From positions 1 to 6,120 of the forward strand of contig JAWPNA010000244.1 in NCBI GenBank assembly GCA_045402695.1: a stretch of DNA of 6,120 nucleotides, read 5' to 3'. A program made the translations under genes and the position numbers. Source of the DNA: JAWPNA01 sp045402695 (GTDB taxonomy: Bacteria; Acidobacteriota; Polarisedimenticolia; JACPZX01; DASXTC01). The notes beneath the pieces were generated by a model, which worked only from the letters and a program-made list of their open reading frames with translations, did not search any database and was not told the DNA's origin. Positions 1 to 5,377 of the stretch are shown piece by piece (position 1 is the first letter of the stretch; each line of letters begins with the position of its first letter).

Positions 1-378
1 GGCCTGGAGCGGCTGATGGCTCGGGCATGGTTCTCTATCCTTGCAGGGCTGCAGTTCCCGCTCTACGTGCACGACCCTCCAGGTTTCGTCCAGCCAGATG
101 ATGTCGAGGCCGACCCGACAGTTCTTCATCCAGAACGGGTGGAAGTCCAGCGACTCCATCAGAAAGACCATGCCCTCGCTGTCCGAGATGTTCTCGCGGT
201 ACATGTAGCCTCGCTGGCGCTTGGCAGGGGTATCGGCCACCTCGACCCGCAGGACGTGGCCGGAAGGAAGTACCGCCTGGCCCAACCGGGCCGGCGGCGG
301 GGGGGAGCCGGCGACCGCAGCCGGGAAAGCCCCCAGCGCCACCAGGGTCGCCACTGTGATCGGGGTGGTCGGCTTCAT
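1..378 (-). CDS. DUF192 family secreted protein, C-terminus cut by left edge
   Basis: Reading leftwards from ATG at 378-376, 126 codons stay open to the window edge, so the start is present and the C-terminus is missing. Residues 1-23 form a Sec-type signal peptide: Lys2, a hydrophobic stretch TVATLVALGAFPAAVAG and an AVA-like cleavage site. Export to the periplasm or cell surface is likely. A Pro-rich linker follows (26-30). The DUF192 core then starts with RGYMYREN (56-63), SEGMVFLM (67-74) and FWMKNCRVGLDIIWLD (82-97), and continues to Val/His residues and a CKDREPC pair of cysteines (112-118). The family consensus at the FWMKN motif usually continues with Thr; here it is Cys86. DUF192 proteins are small beta-rich proteins without an agreed biochemical role, so no reaction is assigned. 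The gene is divergent from the HEAT-repeat gene. No Shine-Dalgarno is visible, but a TATGAT box lies six bases before the ATG, which suggests a leaderless mRNA. Family assignment is by recognised motifs. Confidence 0.85.
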   Translation of the reverse strand, partial: MKPTTPITVATLVALGAFPAAVAGSPPPPARLGQAVLPSGHVLRVEVADTPAKRQRGYMYRENISDSEGMVFLMESLDFHPFWMKNCRVGLDIIWLDETWRVVHVERELQPCKDREPCPSHQPLQA

Positions 379-384
379 GAGGCC

Positions 385-413
385 ATCATAGTCGTTTGAC
401 ACTCCGTTTCCGA
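385..413 (-). promoter_or_regulatory. Putative leaderless promoter of the DUF192 gene
   Basis: On the minus strand TATGAT (390-385) matches the sigma-70 -10 consensus at five of six bases. Only GGCCTC separates it from the ATG at 378-376, so transcription would begin at or next to the A of the start codon. The -35 match 17 bp upstream is poor (TCGGAA, 413-408). This is inferred from motif and spacing only. Confidence 0.4.
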
Positions 414-425
414 CCAGGATAGTAT
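396..425 (+). promoter_or_regulatory. Putative sigma-70 promoter in front of the HEAT-repeat gene
   Basis: A perfect -35 hexamer TTGACA (396-401) is followed 18 bp later by TAGTAT (420-425), a 4/6 match to the -10 consensus. The ten bases TTGACACTCC at 396-405 recur exactly at 1823-1832, in the pgk promoter, which has the same 18-bp spacer. The -10 box overlaps the ATG at 424, so transcripts from this promoter would start near 432 and would fit the downstream ATG at 475 better. Confidence 0.45.
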
Positions 426-1836
426 GAGCTCCCGTTCGTTCTCCCCCAACAGATCCGCGATCCGGGCCCGGTTGATGACGTTCAGCGACGAGATCTCCCG
501 CCTGGTAGAGCTTCTCGGAAGCGGCGACGCCGCCCAGGACGAGCAGGCCCTCGCGTTGCTGGCCCTCCACGGCCGCAAGCCAGTGGAGGCGCTGCTGGCT
601 GGCGCCGCCTCCACCGATCCGCGCAAGAGGGCCGCGGTGCTCACGGCCCTGGGACGCGTCGGCGACCCCCGCGGCCGCCGCTCCATCACTCTCGCGCTGG
701 CCGACCGCAGCCCCACGGTGCGCGCGGCCGCGGCGACGGCGCTGTCCGCGCATCCCACGGAGGAGAGCGTCACCCGCCTGCGCGGCATGCTGGAGCGCGA
801 GACAGATGTGGAGGTGAGGTTGCGGGCGGTCGCTACCCTGGTGGATATGTTCAACAGCGGCACCGTCGAGGCGCTCGACCCGCTCCTGGCGCTGCTGCAC
901 CATGGCGGCGAGGACCGCCACGTAAGGCTCGAGGCGCTCAAGGTCCTCGCCTCGCTTCCGCCCAGCGAGGCGCGGGCGATCGCCGCTGGCCTCCTGTCCG
1001 ACCTGGACACGAGGCTCGCGCAGGCCGCGCTGCGGTTCACCGGGCCTCCTCGCGAGGGGACGGGGCTCGGGACGCGCGAGGCGCTGGCCGAGCTGGATTC
1101 GCCGGACTACTTCACCTACCGCCGCGCCGCCACCTTGCTGGCCTCCATGGGCGAGACTGCGATCCCGACTTTGGTGGCGTCCTTGCGGGCCCGGGCGGCC
1201 GACGCGGCATCGTGCGCGCGGGTCGGGTCGGTGCTGAGGGAAGTGGCCCGCGGGCGCGAACGCACCGTGGCGCGGTACCTCGACGAGGTGGATGATGTCG
1301 TACCGCTGGGCCTCATGGTGGACATCCTTGGTGAGTCGCGCGATCGCACGGCGCTGTATCACCTCAAGGGAGTCATCGACCGGCTGGAATCGGAGCGCGC
1401 GGCCACCGCGAACGAAGCAAGCCAAGGGCTCGCGCGCGACATGATCATCGCCAAGGCCCATTACTACCTCGCCCGGGCCGGCAGCCGCGTCGCATTCGAC
1501 AGCCTCAAGGAGATCCTCGCGGACGTGGCCCGCGGCCGGGCGCGGCTGCTGGGCGAGATCCTGATGGCCGTCCAGGAGATCGGCGGCCGCGAGGAGCTGC
1601 TGGACCTCGTCGCGCTGTACGGGCGCGAGGATGGCTGGATGAAGGACCGGATCCGCGAGGCGTTCCGGCGTCTCATGAGGAAGGCCAGGATCTCCTCCGA
1701 GGATCCGATCTTCGGCCGCCTCGATGAAGGCCGCCGCGCCGTGGTGGCGGAGATCCTCTCTGGGCCCGAGCCCCACGCCTCGGGCGTGGCGCAGCCCGCC
1801 GCGCGCCGCCGGCCACGTCACGTTGACACTCCTTGA
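424..1836 (+). CDS. HEAT-repeat protein of unknown function
   Basis: A protein of 470 residues with no signal peptide or membrane segment, hence probably cytosolic. It is almost wholly alpha-helical in character. Degenerate HEAT/PBS-lyase-like helical pairs can be followed at roughly 22-60, 66-95 (DPRKRAAVLTALGRVGDPRG), 98-125 (SPTVRAAAATALSAHP), 128-160 (DVEVRLRAVATLVDM) and 165-190 (DRHVRLEALKVLASLPP). Later, more diverged pairs lie at about 226-260, 292-320, 340-372 and 375-425. The last 25 residues are Pro/Ala/Arg-rich and look disordered. Such solenoids usually act as protein-binding scaffolds; no catalytic motif is visible and no specific function is claimed. ATG 424 has a weak AGGA four bases upstream. 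ATG 475 would remove 17 Ser/Arg-rich residues outside the repeats and would sit better downstream of the TTGACA/TAGTAT promoter, so the start is uncertain. The stop lies 25 bp before pgk, and the pgk -35 box lies inside the final codons. Confidence 0.8.
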   Translation: MSSRSFSPNRSAIRARLMTFSDEISRLVELLGSGDAAQDEQALALLALHGRKPVEALLAGAASTDPRKRAAVLTALGRVGDPRGRRSITLALADRSPTVRAAAATALSAHPTEESVTRLRGMLERETDVEVRLRAVATLVDMFNSGTVEALDPLLALLHHGGEDRHVRLEALKVLASLPPSEARAIAAGLLSDLDTRLAQAALRFTGPPREGTGLGTREALAELDSPDYFTYRRAATLLASMGETAIPTLVASLRARAADAASCARVGSVLREVARGRERTVARYLDEVDDVVPLGLMVDILGESRDRTALYHLKGVIDRLESERAATANEASQGLARDMIIAKAHYYLARAGSRVAFDSLKEILADVARGRARLLGEILMAVQEIGGREELLDLVALYGREDGWMKDRIREAFRRLMRKARISSEDPIFGRLDEGRRAVVAEILSGPEPHASGVAQPAARRRPRHVDTP

Positions 1837-1852
1837 AGCGCCTTCTTATAAT
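1823..1852 (+). promoter_or_regulatory. Near-perfect sigma-70 promoter of pgk, leaderless geometry
   Basis: TTGACA (1823-1828) and TATAAT (1847-1852) both match the consensus at all six bases, separated by 18 bp. The -10 box ends only nine bases before the pgk ATG at 1862, so initiation 6-8 bases downstream (about 1858-1860) gives a 5' leader of a few bases at most. There is no room for a Shine-Dalgarno in that leader. The -35 box overlaps the last codons of the HEAT-repeat gene. Confidence 0.75.
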
Positions 1853-1861
1853 GCGCGCTCC

Positions 1862-3073
1862 ATGAAAAAGCTCTCCGTCAGGGACCTCGACGTGAAGGGG
1901 CGGCGCGTCTTCGTGCGCGTGGATTACAACGTGCCCCTCACGACCGGCGGGTCCGGCGGCGCGATGACGGTGGCCGACGATCGCCGCATCGCGGAGAGCC
2001 TGCCGACGCTCGAACTCATCCTGAGGGCGGGAGGCTCCGTCGTGGCCGCCTCTCACATGGGCCGCCCGAAGGGAAAGAGGGATCCCGCCCAGTCTCTGGC
2101 GCCCGTGGCGGAGCGGCTCGCCGAGCTGTTGGGGCGCCCTGTGGTCTTCGCGCAGGACTGCATCGGCCCCGACACAGGCGCCCTCGCCTCCGCGCTCATC
2201 CCCGGCCGCGTGCTTTTGCTTGAGAACCTGAGGTTTCACAAGGAAGAGCAGGCCAACGAACCGGCCTTCGCAGCGGAGCTGGCGAAGCTGGCCGACCTCT
2301 ACGTGAATGACGCCTTCGGGTCGGCCCATCGCGCGCACGCCTCGGTTCACGCCATCACCAGGAGCTTCGATCGTGCCGCGGCCGGCCTCCTGATGGACAA
2401 GGAGATCGAGCACTTAGGAAGGCTGCTGACCGATCCTCCCCGGCCCTTCCTGGTGGCGGTGGGGGGCGCGAAGGTCGGCGACAAGATCGATCTGCTGGAG
2501 CATCTGATCGAGAGGTGCAACGCCCTGCTCATCGGCGGCGCCATGGCCTTCACGTTCCTGAAGGCCCTGGGGCACGAGACCGGCGACTCACTGGTCGAGC
2601 CGGAAAAGGAGATGGAGGCGCGCGACCTGGTGACGCTGGCGGCGGTGAAGGCCGTCTCCCTCACGCTTCCCGAGGATCACATGGAGGCGAAATCCGGCAC
2701 GAATGAGAAAGGACGCCCGACCAGAGGGCCGGCCGTGTCGCCCGGCTACCGGGGTCTCGACATCGGACCCAAGACCGTGGCGGCGTTCTGCGGGCAGATC
2801 GCGGAGGCGAGGTCCATTCTTTGGAACGGGCCGATGGGCAAGTTCGAGGAGGCGTTCTTCGCCGCCGGCACCGAGGCGATCGCGCGCGCCATCGCGGCCT
2901 CCAGGGCGTTCACCGTGGTGGGGGGTGGCGATTCGGCAGCCGCGGTGAAGAGGTTCGGCCTCGAGACGTCCTTCTCCCATGTCTCCACCGGCGGGGGCGC
3001 GTCGCTGGAGTATCTCTCGGGCAAGACACTTCCCGGGGTGGCGGTCCTCACGGATGCCGCCCCCGCCCACTGA
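1862..3073 (+). CDS. pgk: Phosphoglycerate kinase
   Basis: A protein of 403 residues, close to the usual bacterial size (about 390-400). It catalyses the reversible transfer of phosphate between 1,3-bisphosphoglycerate and ADP, giving 3-phosphoglycerate and ATP, in cytosolic glycolysis/gluconeogenesis. Family motifs appear in order: RVDYNVP (19-25), SHMGRP (64-69), ENLRF (121-125), FGSAHRAHAS (152-161), GGAKVGDKI (201-209), LDIGPKT (299-305), WNGPMGKFE (321-329), GGGDSAAA (354-361) and STGGGASLEYL (376-386). Substrate-binding Asp/Asn, the basic patch and the nucleotide-binding glycines are all present. The loop after RVDYNVP (TTGGSGGAMT) seems a few residues longer than usual. I chose ATG 1862 because MKKLSVRDLDVKG matches the normal N-terminus. 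The frame is open further upstream to 1724, but that stretch lies in the HEAT gene in another frame and lacks homology. A TGA at 3071 ends the gene, and tpiA follows in the same frame after 15 bp, so the two are almost certainly cotranscribed. Confidence 0.98.
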   Translation: MKKLSVRDLDVKGRRVFVRVDYNVPLTTGGSGGAMTVADDRRIAESLPTLELILRAGGSVVAASHMGRPKGKRDPAQSLAPVAERLAELLGRPVVFAQDCIGPDTGALASALIPGRVLLLENLRFHKEEQANEPAFAAELAKLADLYVNDAFGSAHRAHASVHAITRSFDRAAAGLLMDKEIEHLGRLLTDPPRPFLVAVGGAKVGDKIDLLEHLIERCNALLIGGAMAFTFLKALGHETGDSLVEPEKEMEARDLVTLAAVKAVSLTLPEDHMEAKSGTNEKGRPTRGPAVSPGYRGLDIGPKTVAAFCGQIAEARSILWNGPMGKFEEAFFAAGTEAIARAIAASRAFTVVGGGDSAAAVKRFGLETSFSHVSTGGGASLEYLSGKTLPGVAVLTDAAPAH

Positions 3074-3088
3074 GCGCGGGGCCCCTTC

Positions 3089-3895
3089 TTGCTCACACCT
3101 CTGGTCGTCGCCAACTGGAAGATGCACAAGACTCCTTCGGAGGCCGAGGCGCTCCTGACGGAGATGTTGCCGCGGCTGAGAGAGTTGACGGGCGAGCGCG
3201 CCGAGGGAGAGCCGGCCGTTGACGTGGCCCTCGCCCCGCCGTTCACCTCTCTCGCGCTTGCGGCCCGATTGCTCGCGGGCTCGGGCATCGCGCTGTGCGC
3301 CCAGGACTGTCACTGGAACGAGGAGGGTCCTTACACCGGCGAGGTCTCGGCCAAGATGCTGGCCGAGGTGGGGTGCCGGTACGTGATCCTGGGACACTCG
3401 GAGCGGCGGGAGTTCTTCGCGGAGACCAACCACCGGGTCAACATGAAAGTGCAGTCCGCGCTGTTCTGGGGGCTGACGCCGATCATCTGCGTGGGCGAGA
3501 AAAGGGACGACAGGGCGGCTGGTCGCGCGGCGATCGTCGTGGAGACGCAGCTCAAGCGGTGCCTCGCCGACATCAAGCTGGGAAGGACACACAGGATCCT
3601 GGTGGCGTACGAGCCGGTCTGGTCGATCGGCACGGGGCACGTCCCCATGCCGGCGGAGGTCCAGGAAGTGCACCACATGATCAAGGCGGAGCTGAAGGCG
3701 GCCTTCGGCCCGGGGCATGGCGAGGATCCGCCCGTCCTGTACGGCGGCAGCGTGAGCCCGTCCAACATCGGCGGCTTGATGGCGCTCGACGTCGTGGACG
3801 GGGCGCTAGTGGGCGGCGCGAGCCTCGACCCGGTCAGCTTTCTCCCGATCGTGGAGATGGTGCGGGACGCCGGCGCCGCACGGCCGCGGTCTTGA
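3089..3895 (+). CDS. tpiA: Triosephosphate isomerase, TTG start
   Basis: A protein of 268 residues, slightly longer than the usual 250. It interconverts glyceraldehyde 3-phosphate and dihydroxyacetone phosphate in the cytosol. Catalytic and binding elements are complete: NWKMH with Asn9 and Lys11, His103 in ILGHSERR, Glu175 in AYEPVWSIGTG (the mobile phosphate loop 176-183), YGGSV (218-222) and GALVGGASL (238-246). An in-frame TGA at 3071 limits the start to the 15 bases after pgk. The only bacterial start codon there is TTG at 3089, which gives the expected short N-terminus before VVANWKMH. The region upstream holds only a weak GGGG as a ribosome-binding candidate within a GGGGCCCC palindrome (3078-3085). 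TTG plus the poor site suggests translation coupled to pgk termination or set at a lower level. The last residues (AAR PRS) are an unstructured tail. Confidence 0.97.
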   Translation: MLTPLVVANWKMHKTPSEAEALLTEMLPRLRELTGERAEGEPAVDVALAPPFTSLALAARLLAGSGIALCAQDCHWNEEGPYTGEVSAKMLAEVGCRYVILGHSERREFFAETNHRVNMKVQSALFWGLTPIICVGEKRDDRAAGRAAIVVETQLKRCLADIKLGRTHRILVAYEPVWSIGTGHVPMPAEVQEVHHMIKAELKAAFGPGHGEDPPVLYGGSVSPSNIGGLMALDVVDGALVGGASLDPVSFLPIVEMVRDAGAARPRS

Positions 3896-3924
3896 TTGTG
3901 GCCCGGCGGGAGCTGTGGTATATT
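3896..3924 (+). promoter_or_regulatory. Putative extended -10 promoter of secG
   Basis: TGG followed by TATATT (3916-3924) forms an extended -10 element (TGn plus a 5/6 match). The -35 element 17 bp upstream (TTGTGG, 3896-3901) matches at only three of six bases, which extended -10 promoters tolerate. It lies just after the tpiA stop at 3895. Initiation near 3931 would leave about 22 bases of leader that include the secG Shine-Dalgarno. Confidence 0.5.
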
Positions 3925-3942
3925 CCCGGGCCTCTGACGAAT

Positions 3943-3947
3943 AGGAG
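3943..3947 (+). promoter_or_regulatory. Shine-Dalgarno of secG
   Basis: AGGAG stands five bases before the ATG at 3953. It is one of the few clear ribosome-binding sites in this window and fixes the secG start. Confidence 0.75.
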
Positions 3948-3952
3948 CGCTG

Positions 3953-4324
3953 ATGGTCTTCCTGCTGACGGCGATTCACCTGATGGTGTGCGTCTTTCTG
4001 ATCCTGGTCGTGCTGCTGCAGACCGGCAAGGGCGCCGACGTGGCCGCGGCCTTCGGCGGGACGAGCCAGACGGCCTTCGGGGCGCGCGGCGCCGCGACGC
4101 TGCTTACCAAGCTGACGACCGGCTCGGCCATCATCTTCATGTTCACGTCGTTCACGCTGGCCATTCTGGCGAACCAGAGCAGCAGCTCGAGGGTCCCGAA
4201 GGACGCCGGGACGCAACAGCAGCAGTCGGCGCCGGTTCCCCTGCCGACCACGCCGCCAGCACCGACTGAGTTGCCCCAGAACGAATCACAGACACCTCCC
4301 CCGGCCCAGCAACAGCCTCAGTAG
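3953..4324 (+). CDS. secG: Preprotein translocase subunit SecG
   Basis: A protein of 123 residues forming the small accessory subunit of the SecYEG channel in the cytoplasmic membrane, where it assists SecA-driven export. Two membrane helices are visible: residues 3-22 (FLLTAIHLMVCVFLILVVLL) and about 57-73 (GSAIIFMFTSFTLAILA). Between them is the conserved loop with LLQTGKGAD (21-29), then GGTSQTAFGARG (35-46) and LLTKLT (50-55). All are family signatures. After the second helix comes a tail of about 50 residues rich in Gln, Pro and Ser (74-123), encoded partly by CAG/CAA runs and probably disordered. Tails of this kind are common but poorly conserved in SecG. The gene lies 57 bp after tpiA with its own likely promoter and Shine-Dalgarno. 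The tRNA-Leu gene follows after 21 bp. Confidence 0.96.
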   Translation: MVFLLTAIHLMVCVFLILVVLLQTGKGADVAAAFGGTSQTAFGARGAATLLTKLTTGSAIIFMFTSFTLAILANQSSSSRVPKDAGTQQQQSAPVPLPTTPPAPTELPQNESQTPPPAQQQPQ

Positions 4325-4345
4325 CGGCCGGGCGATCTGGACCGT

Positions 4346-4430
4346 GCCGAAGTGGTGGAATTGGCAGACACACCATCTTGAGGGGGTGGCGCCGCGAGGC
4401 ATGCGGGTTCGAATCCCGCCTTCGGCACCA
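4346..4430 (+). tRNA. tRNA-Leu (anticodon GAG)
   Basis: An 85-base class II tRNA gene with encoded CCA. The acceptor stem GCCGAAG (4346-4352) pairs perfectly with CTTCGGC (4420-4426), followed by discriminator A4427 and CCA 4428-4430. The anticodon stem CCATC/GGTGG (4373-4377, 4385-4389) has one T-G wobble and encloses loop TTGAGGG, giving GAG at 4380-4382, which reads the leucine codons CUC and CUU. The variable arm has the short stem GCC-GCGA-GGC (4391-4400), and the T arm is GCGGG-TTCGAAT-CCCGC (4403-4419). The long variable arm and A73 agree with leucine identity. It lies 21 bp after secG with no separate promoter seen, so it may be processed from a secG transcript. In E. coli the same isoacceptor (leuU) is next to secG. 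Confidence 0.97.
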
Positions 4431-4473
4431 TAATGCCACACCGGAAAACGTTCGACCCGGGGACCATCGGTTC

Positions 4474-4707
4474 ATGGTCACTCTCACCTGCCGACGCTGC
4501 GGCCAGAGCAGCGAAGCTCTCCCGCAACCCCCCTTCCGCGGGGCGCTCGGGCAAAAGATCCACGAGAGCATCTGCGCCACCTGCTGGGGAATGTGGCAGG
4601 GCGAGCAGACCAAGGTGATCAACGAGTTGCGCCTGAGCCTGGGCGACCCCAAGGCCCACGAGGTTCTTGACCGCGCGATGAAGGGGTTTCTCAACCTGAA
4701 CGACTGA
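4474..4707 (+). CDS. Small YggX/Fe(2+)-trafficking-like protein with two CxxC pairs
   Basis: A soluble protein of 77 residues. From residue 25 on, LGQKIHESICATCWGMWQ, the following VINELRL and the end AMKGFLNL parallel the E. coli YggX pattern (LGKRIYNEI, AWAQWQ, LINEKKL, VNFLF). YggX (PF04362) is linked to labile iron handling and protection of Fe-S clusters from oxidants. Unlike E. coli YggX, this protein has four cysteines as TCRRC (Cys6, Cys9) and CATC (Cys34, Cys37), spaced as in a zinc ribbon or small metal site. Metal binding is an inference. I chose ATG 4474 because MVTLTCRRCG starts just before the first CxxC. The frame is open upstream only through the tRNA gene, which is not plausible coding. 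A weak GGGGA (4458-4462) is the only possible ribosome-binding site. The gene probably shares a transcript with secG and the tRNA. Confidence 0.75.
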   Translation: MVTLTCRRCGQSSEALPQPPFRGALGQKIHESICATCWGMWQGEQTKVINELRLSLGDPKAHEVLDRAMKGFLNLND

Positions 4708-4765
4708 CCCCCGCTGCCCGGCCGGCCTGAGACTCTCGTCCCATTCGCCGGCATAACCCACCAAG

Positions 4766-4793
4766 CTACCTGCTGGCGCAACGCGACAGGTGG
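4766..4793 (+). other. Small imperfect stem-loop between the YggX-like and HhH genes
   Basis: CTACCTG (4766-4772) can pair with CAGGTGG (4787-4793) over seven base pairs including one T-G. An inner GCG-CAA-CGC hairpin (4776-4784) lies inside. No T-run follows, so it is not a classical intrinsic terminator. It might mark the end of the secG-tRNA transcript or be fortuitous. The rest of 4708-4849 shows nothing else but the putative promoter of the next gene. Confidence 0.25.
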
Positions 4794-4807
4794 TAAGATG
4801 CGCCTAC

Positions 4808-4837
4808 TTGGTAACTTGGAACTCCGCAGCGTAGAGT
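4808..4837 (+). promoter_or_regulatory. Weak putative promoter of the HhH gene
   Basis: TTGGTA (4808-4813) and TAGAGT (4832-4837) each match the sigma-70 consensus at four of six bases, 18 bp apart. Initiation about 4843-4845 would leave only five to seven bases before the ATG at 4850, again a nearly leaderless arrangement. No Shine-Dalgarno precedes this ATG, which fits. Confidence 0.3.
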
Positions 4838-4849
4838 CCCGCACAGATC

Positions 4850-5377
4850 ATGTTCAAGCTCAGAGTCCCGAAACTCGATGTTCCGAAATGGGCTTCGCGG
4901 TACGACTCCGCACAAGACGAACGCCTGCTGAAAGTGATCAAGCCCGACGTCGAACGGCGCGGGTACCTTGAGCGCGACGAGTTTCTTGCGGTCTGCAGAT
5001 GGAAGACCCCGCGGTCACAGTCCCGCTGTTCTCGGAACGATTCGGACTACATCGGAGCGGTCACCAGGATCGCGCTGTCACGGACCACGCCAGACCGTCT
5101 CAAGATCCAGATACTCACGCTTCTATTGGGGGTCGGATGGCCCACGGCATCCGTCATCCTGCACTTGTTCGATGCCGAACCTTTCCCCATTCTCGACTAT
5201 CGGGCGCTCTGGTCCCTCACGCAGAACCTTCCTCCGCAGTACAGCTACGACTTCTGGAATGAGTACACACTGTTCACCCGCGGACTCGCCAGAAAGCTCG
5301 GCTGTGACATGCGGACCCTGGATCGCGCGCTGTGGCAGTACTCGAAGGAGAACCAGCCGAGTACCTCGCGTGACTGA
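4850..5377 (+). CDS. Helix-hairpin-helix protein related to HhH-GPD DNA glycosylases
   Basis: A soluble protein of 175 residues. The centre, LLLGVGWPTASVILHLF (91-107), has the helix-hairpin-helix pattern (hydrophobic-x-G-V-G-x-x-x-A) used by base-excision DNA glycosylases to grip DNA. It is followed at the expected distance by FPILDYRALWSL (112-123). Asp116 sits where HhH-GPD enzymes carry the catalytic aspartate, but I cannot see a Lys or Fe-S cysteine set that would fix a glycosylase subtype. Upstream is RWKTPRSQSRCSRND (50-64), and the end is a conserved-looking MRTLDRALWQYSKENQ (154-169). I recognise this layout as a family of mostly uncharacterised bacterial proteins. A DNA-binding or repair role is inferred, not shown. 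ATG 4850 gives a natural N-terminus; no Shine-Dalgarno is seen. G+C in sampled lines is 53-57%, below the 62-75% sampled in the left and central genes, which suggests recent acquisition or weaker codon selection. A possible second ORF starts at GTG 5370, overlapping the end. Confidence 0.7.
   Translation: MFKLRVPKLDVPKWASRYDSAQDERLLKVIKPDVERRGYLERDEFLAVCRWKTPRSQSRCSRNDSDYIGAVTRIALSRTTPDRLKIQILTLLLGVGWPTASVILHLFDAEPFPILDYRALWSLTQNLPPQYSYDFWNEYTLFTRGLARKLGCDMRTLDRALWQYSKENQPSTSRD

Noticed and set aside
375..1040. Long minus-strand ORF (221 codons) antisense to the HEAT gene
   Set aside because: Ser/Arg-rich shadow typical of GC-rich genes. The plus strand has clear repeat structure and no family is recognisable on the minus strand.
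1724..1861. Upstream in-frame extension of pgk by 46 codons
   Set aside because: It lies inside the HEAT gene and the promoter, encodes a Trp/Arg/Pro-rich stretch without PGK similarity, and the normal PGK N-terminus begins at 1862.
2588..3718. Very long minus-strand ORF (376 codons) antisense to pgk and tpiA
   Set aside because: It lies across two genes of certain identity and is His/Arg/Gly-rich; a frame shadow caused by high G+C.
3295..4269. 324-codon plus-strand ORF across tpiA and secG
   Set aside because: It spans two recognised genes in another frame and has a Gly/Arg-rich composition without domains.
4403..4430. Phage or island attachment site at the tRNA-Leu 3' end
   Set aside because: No direct repeat of this segment and no integrase gene are seen in the window.
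4431..4473. Intrinsic terminator directly after tRNA-Leu
   Set aside because: No stable GC-rich hairpin followed by T residues is present, so readthrough into the YggX-like gene is more likely.
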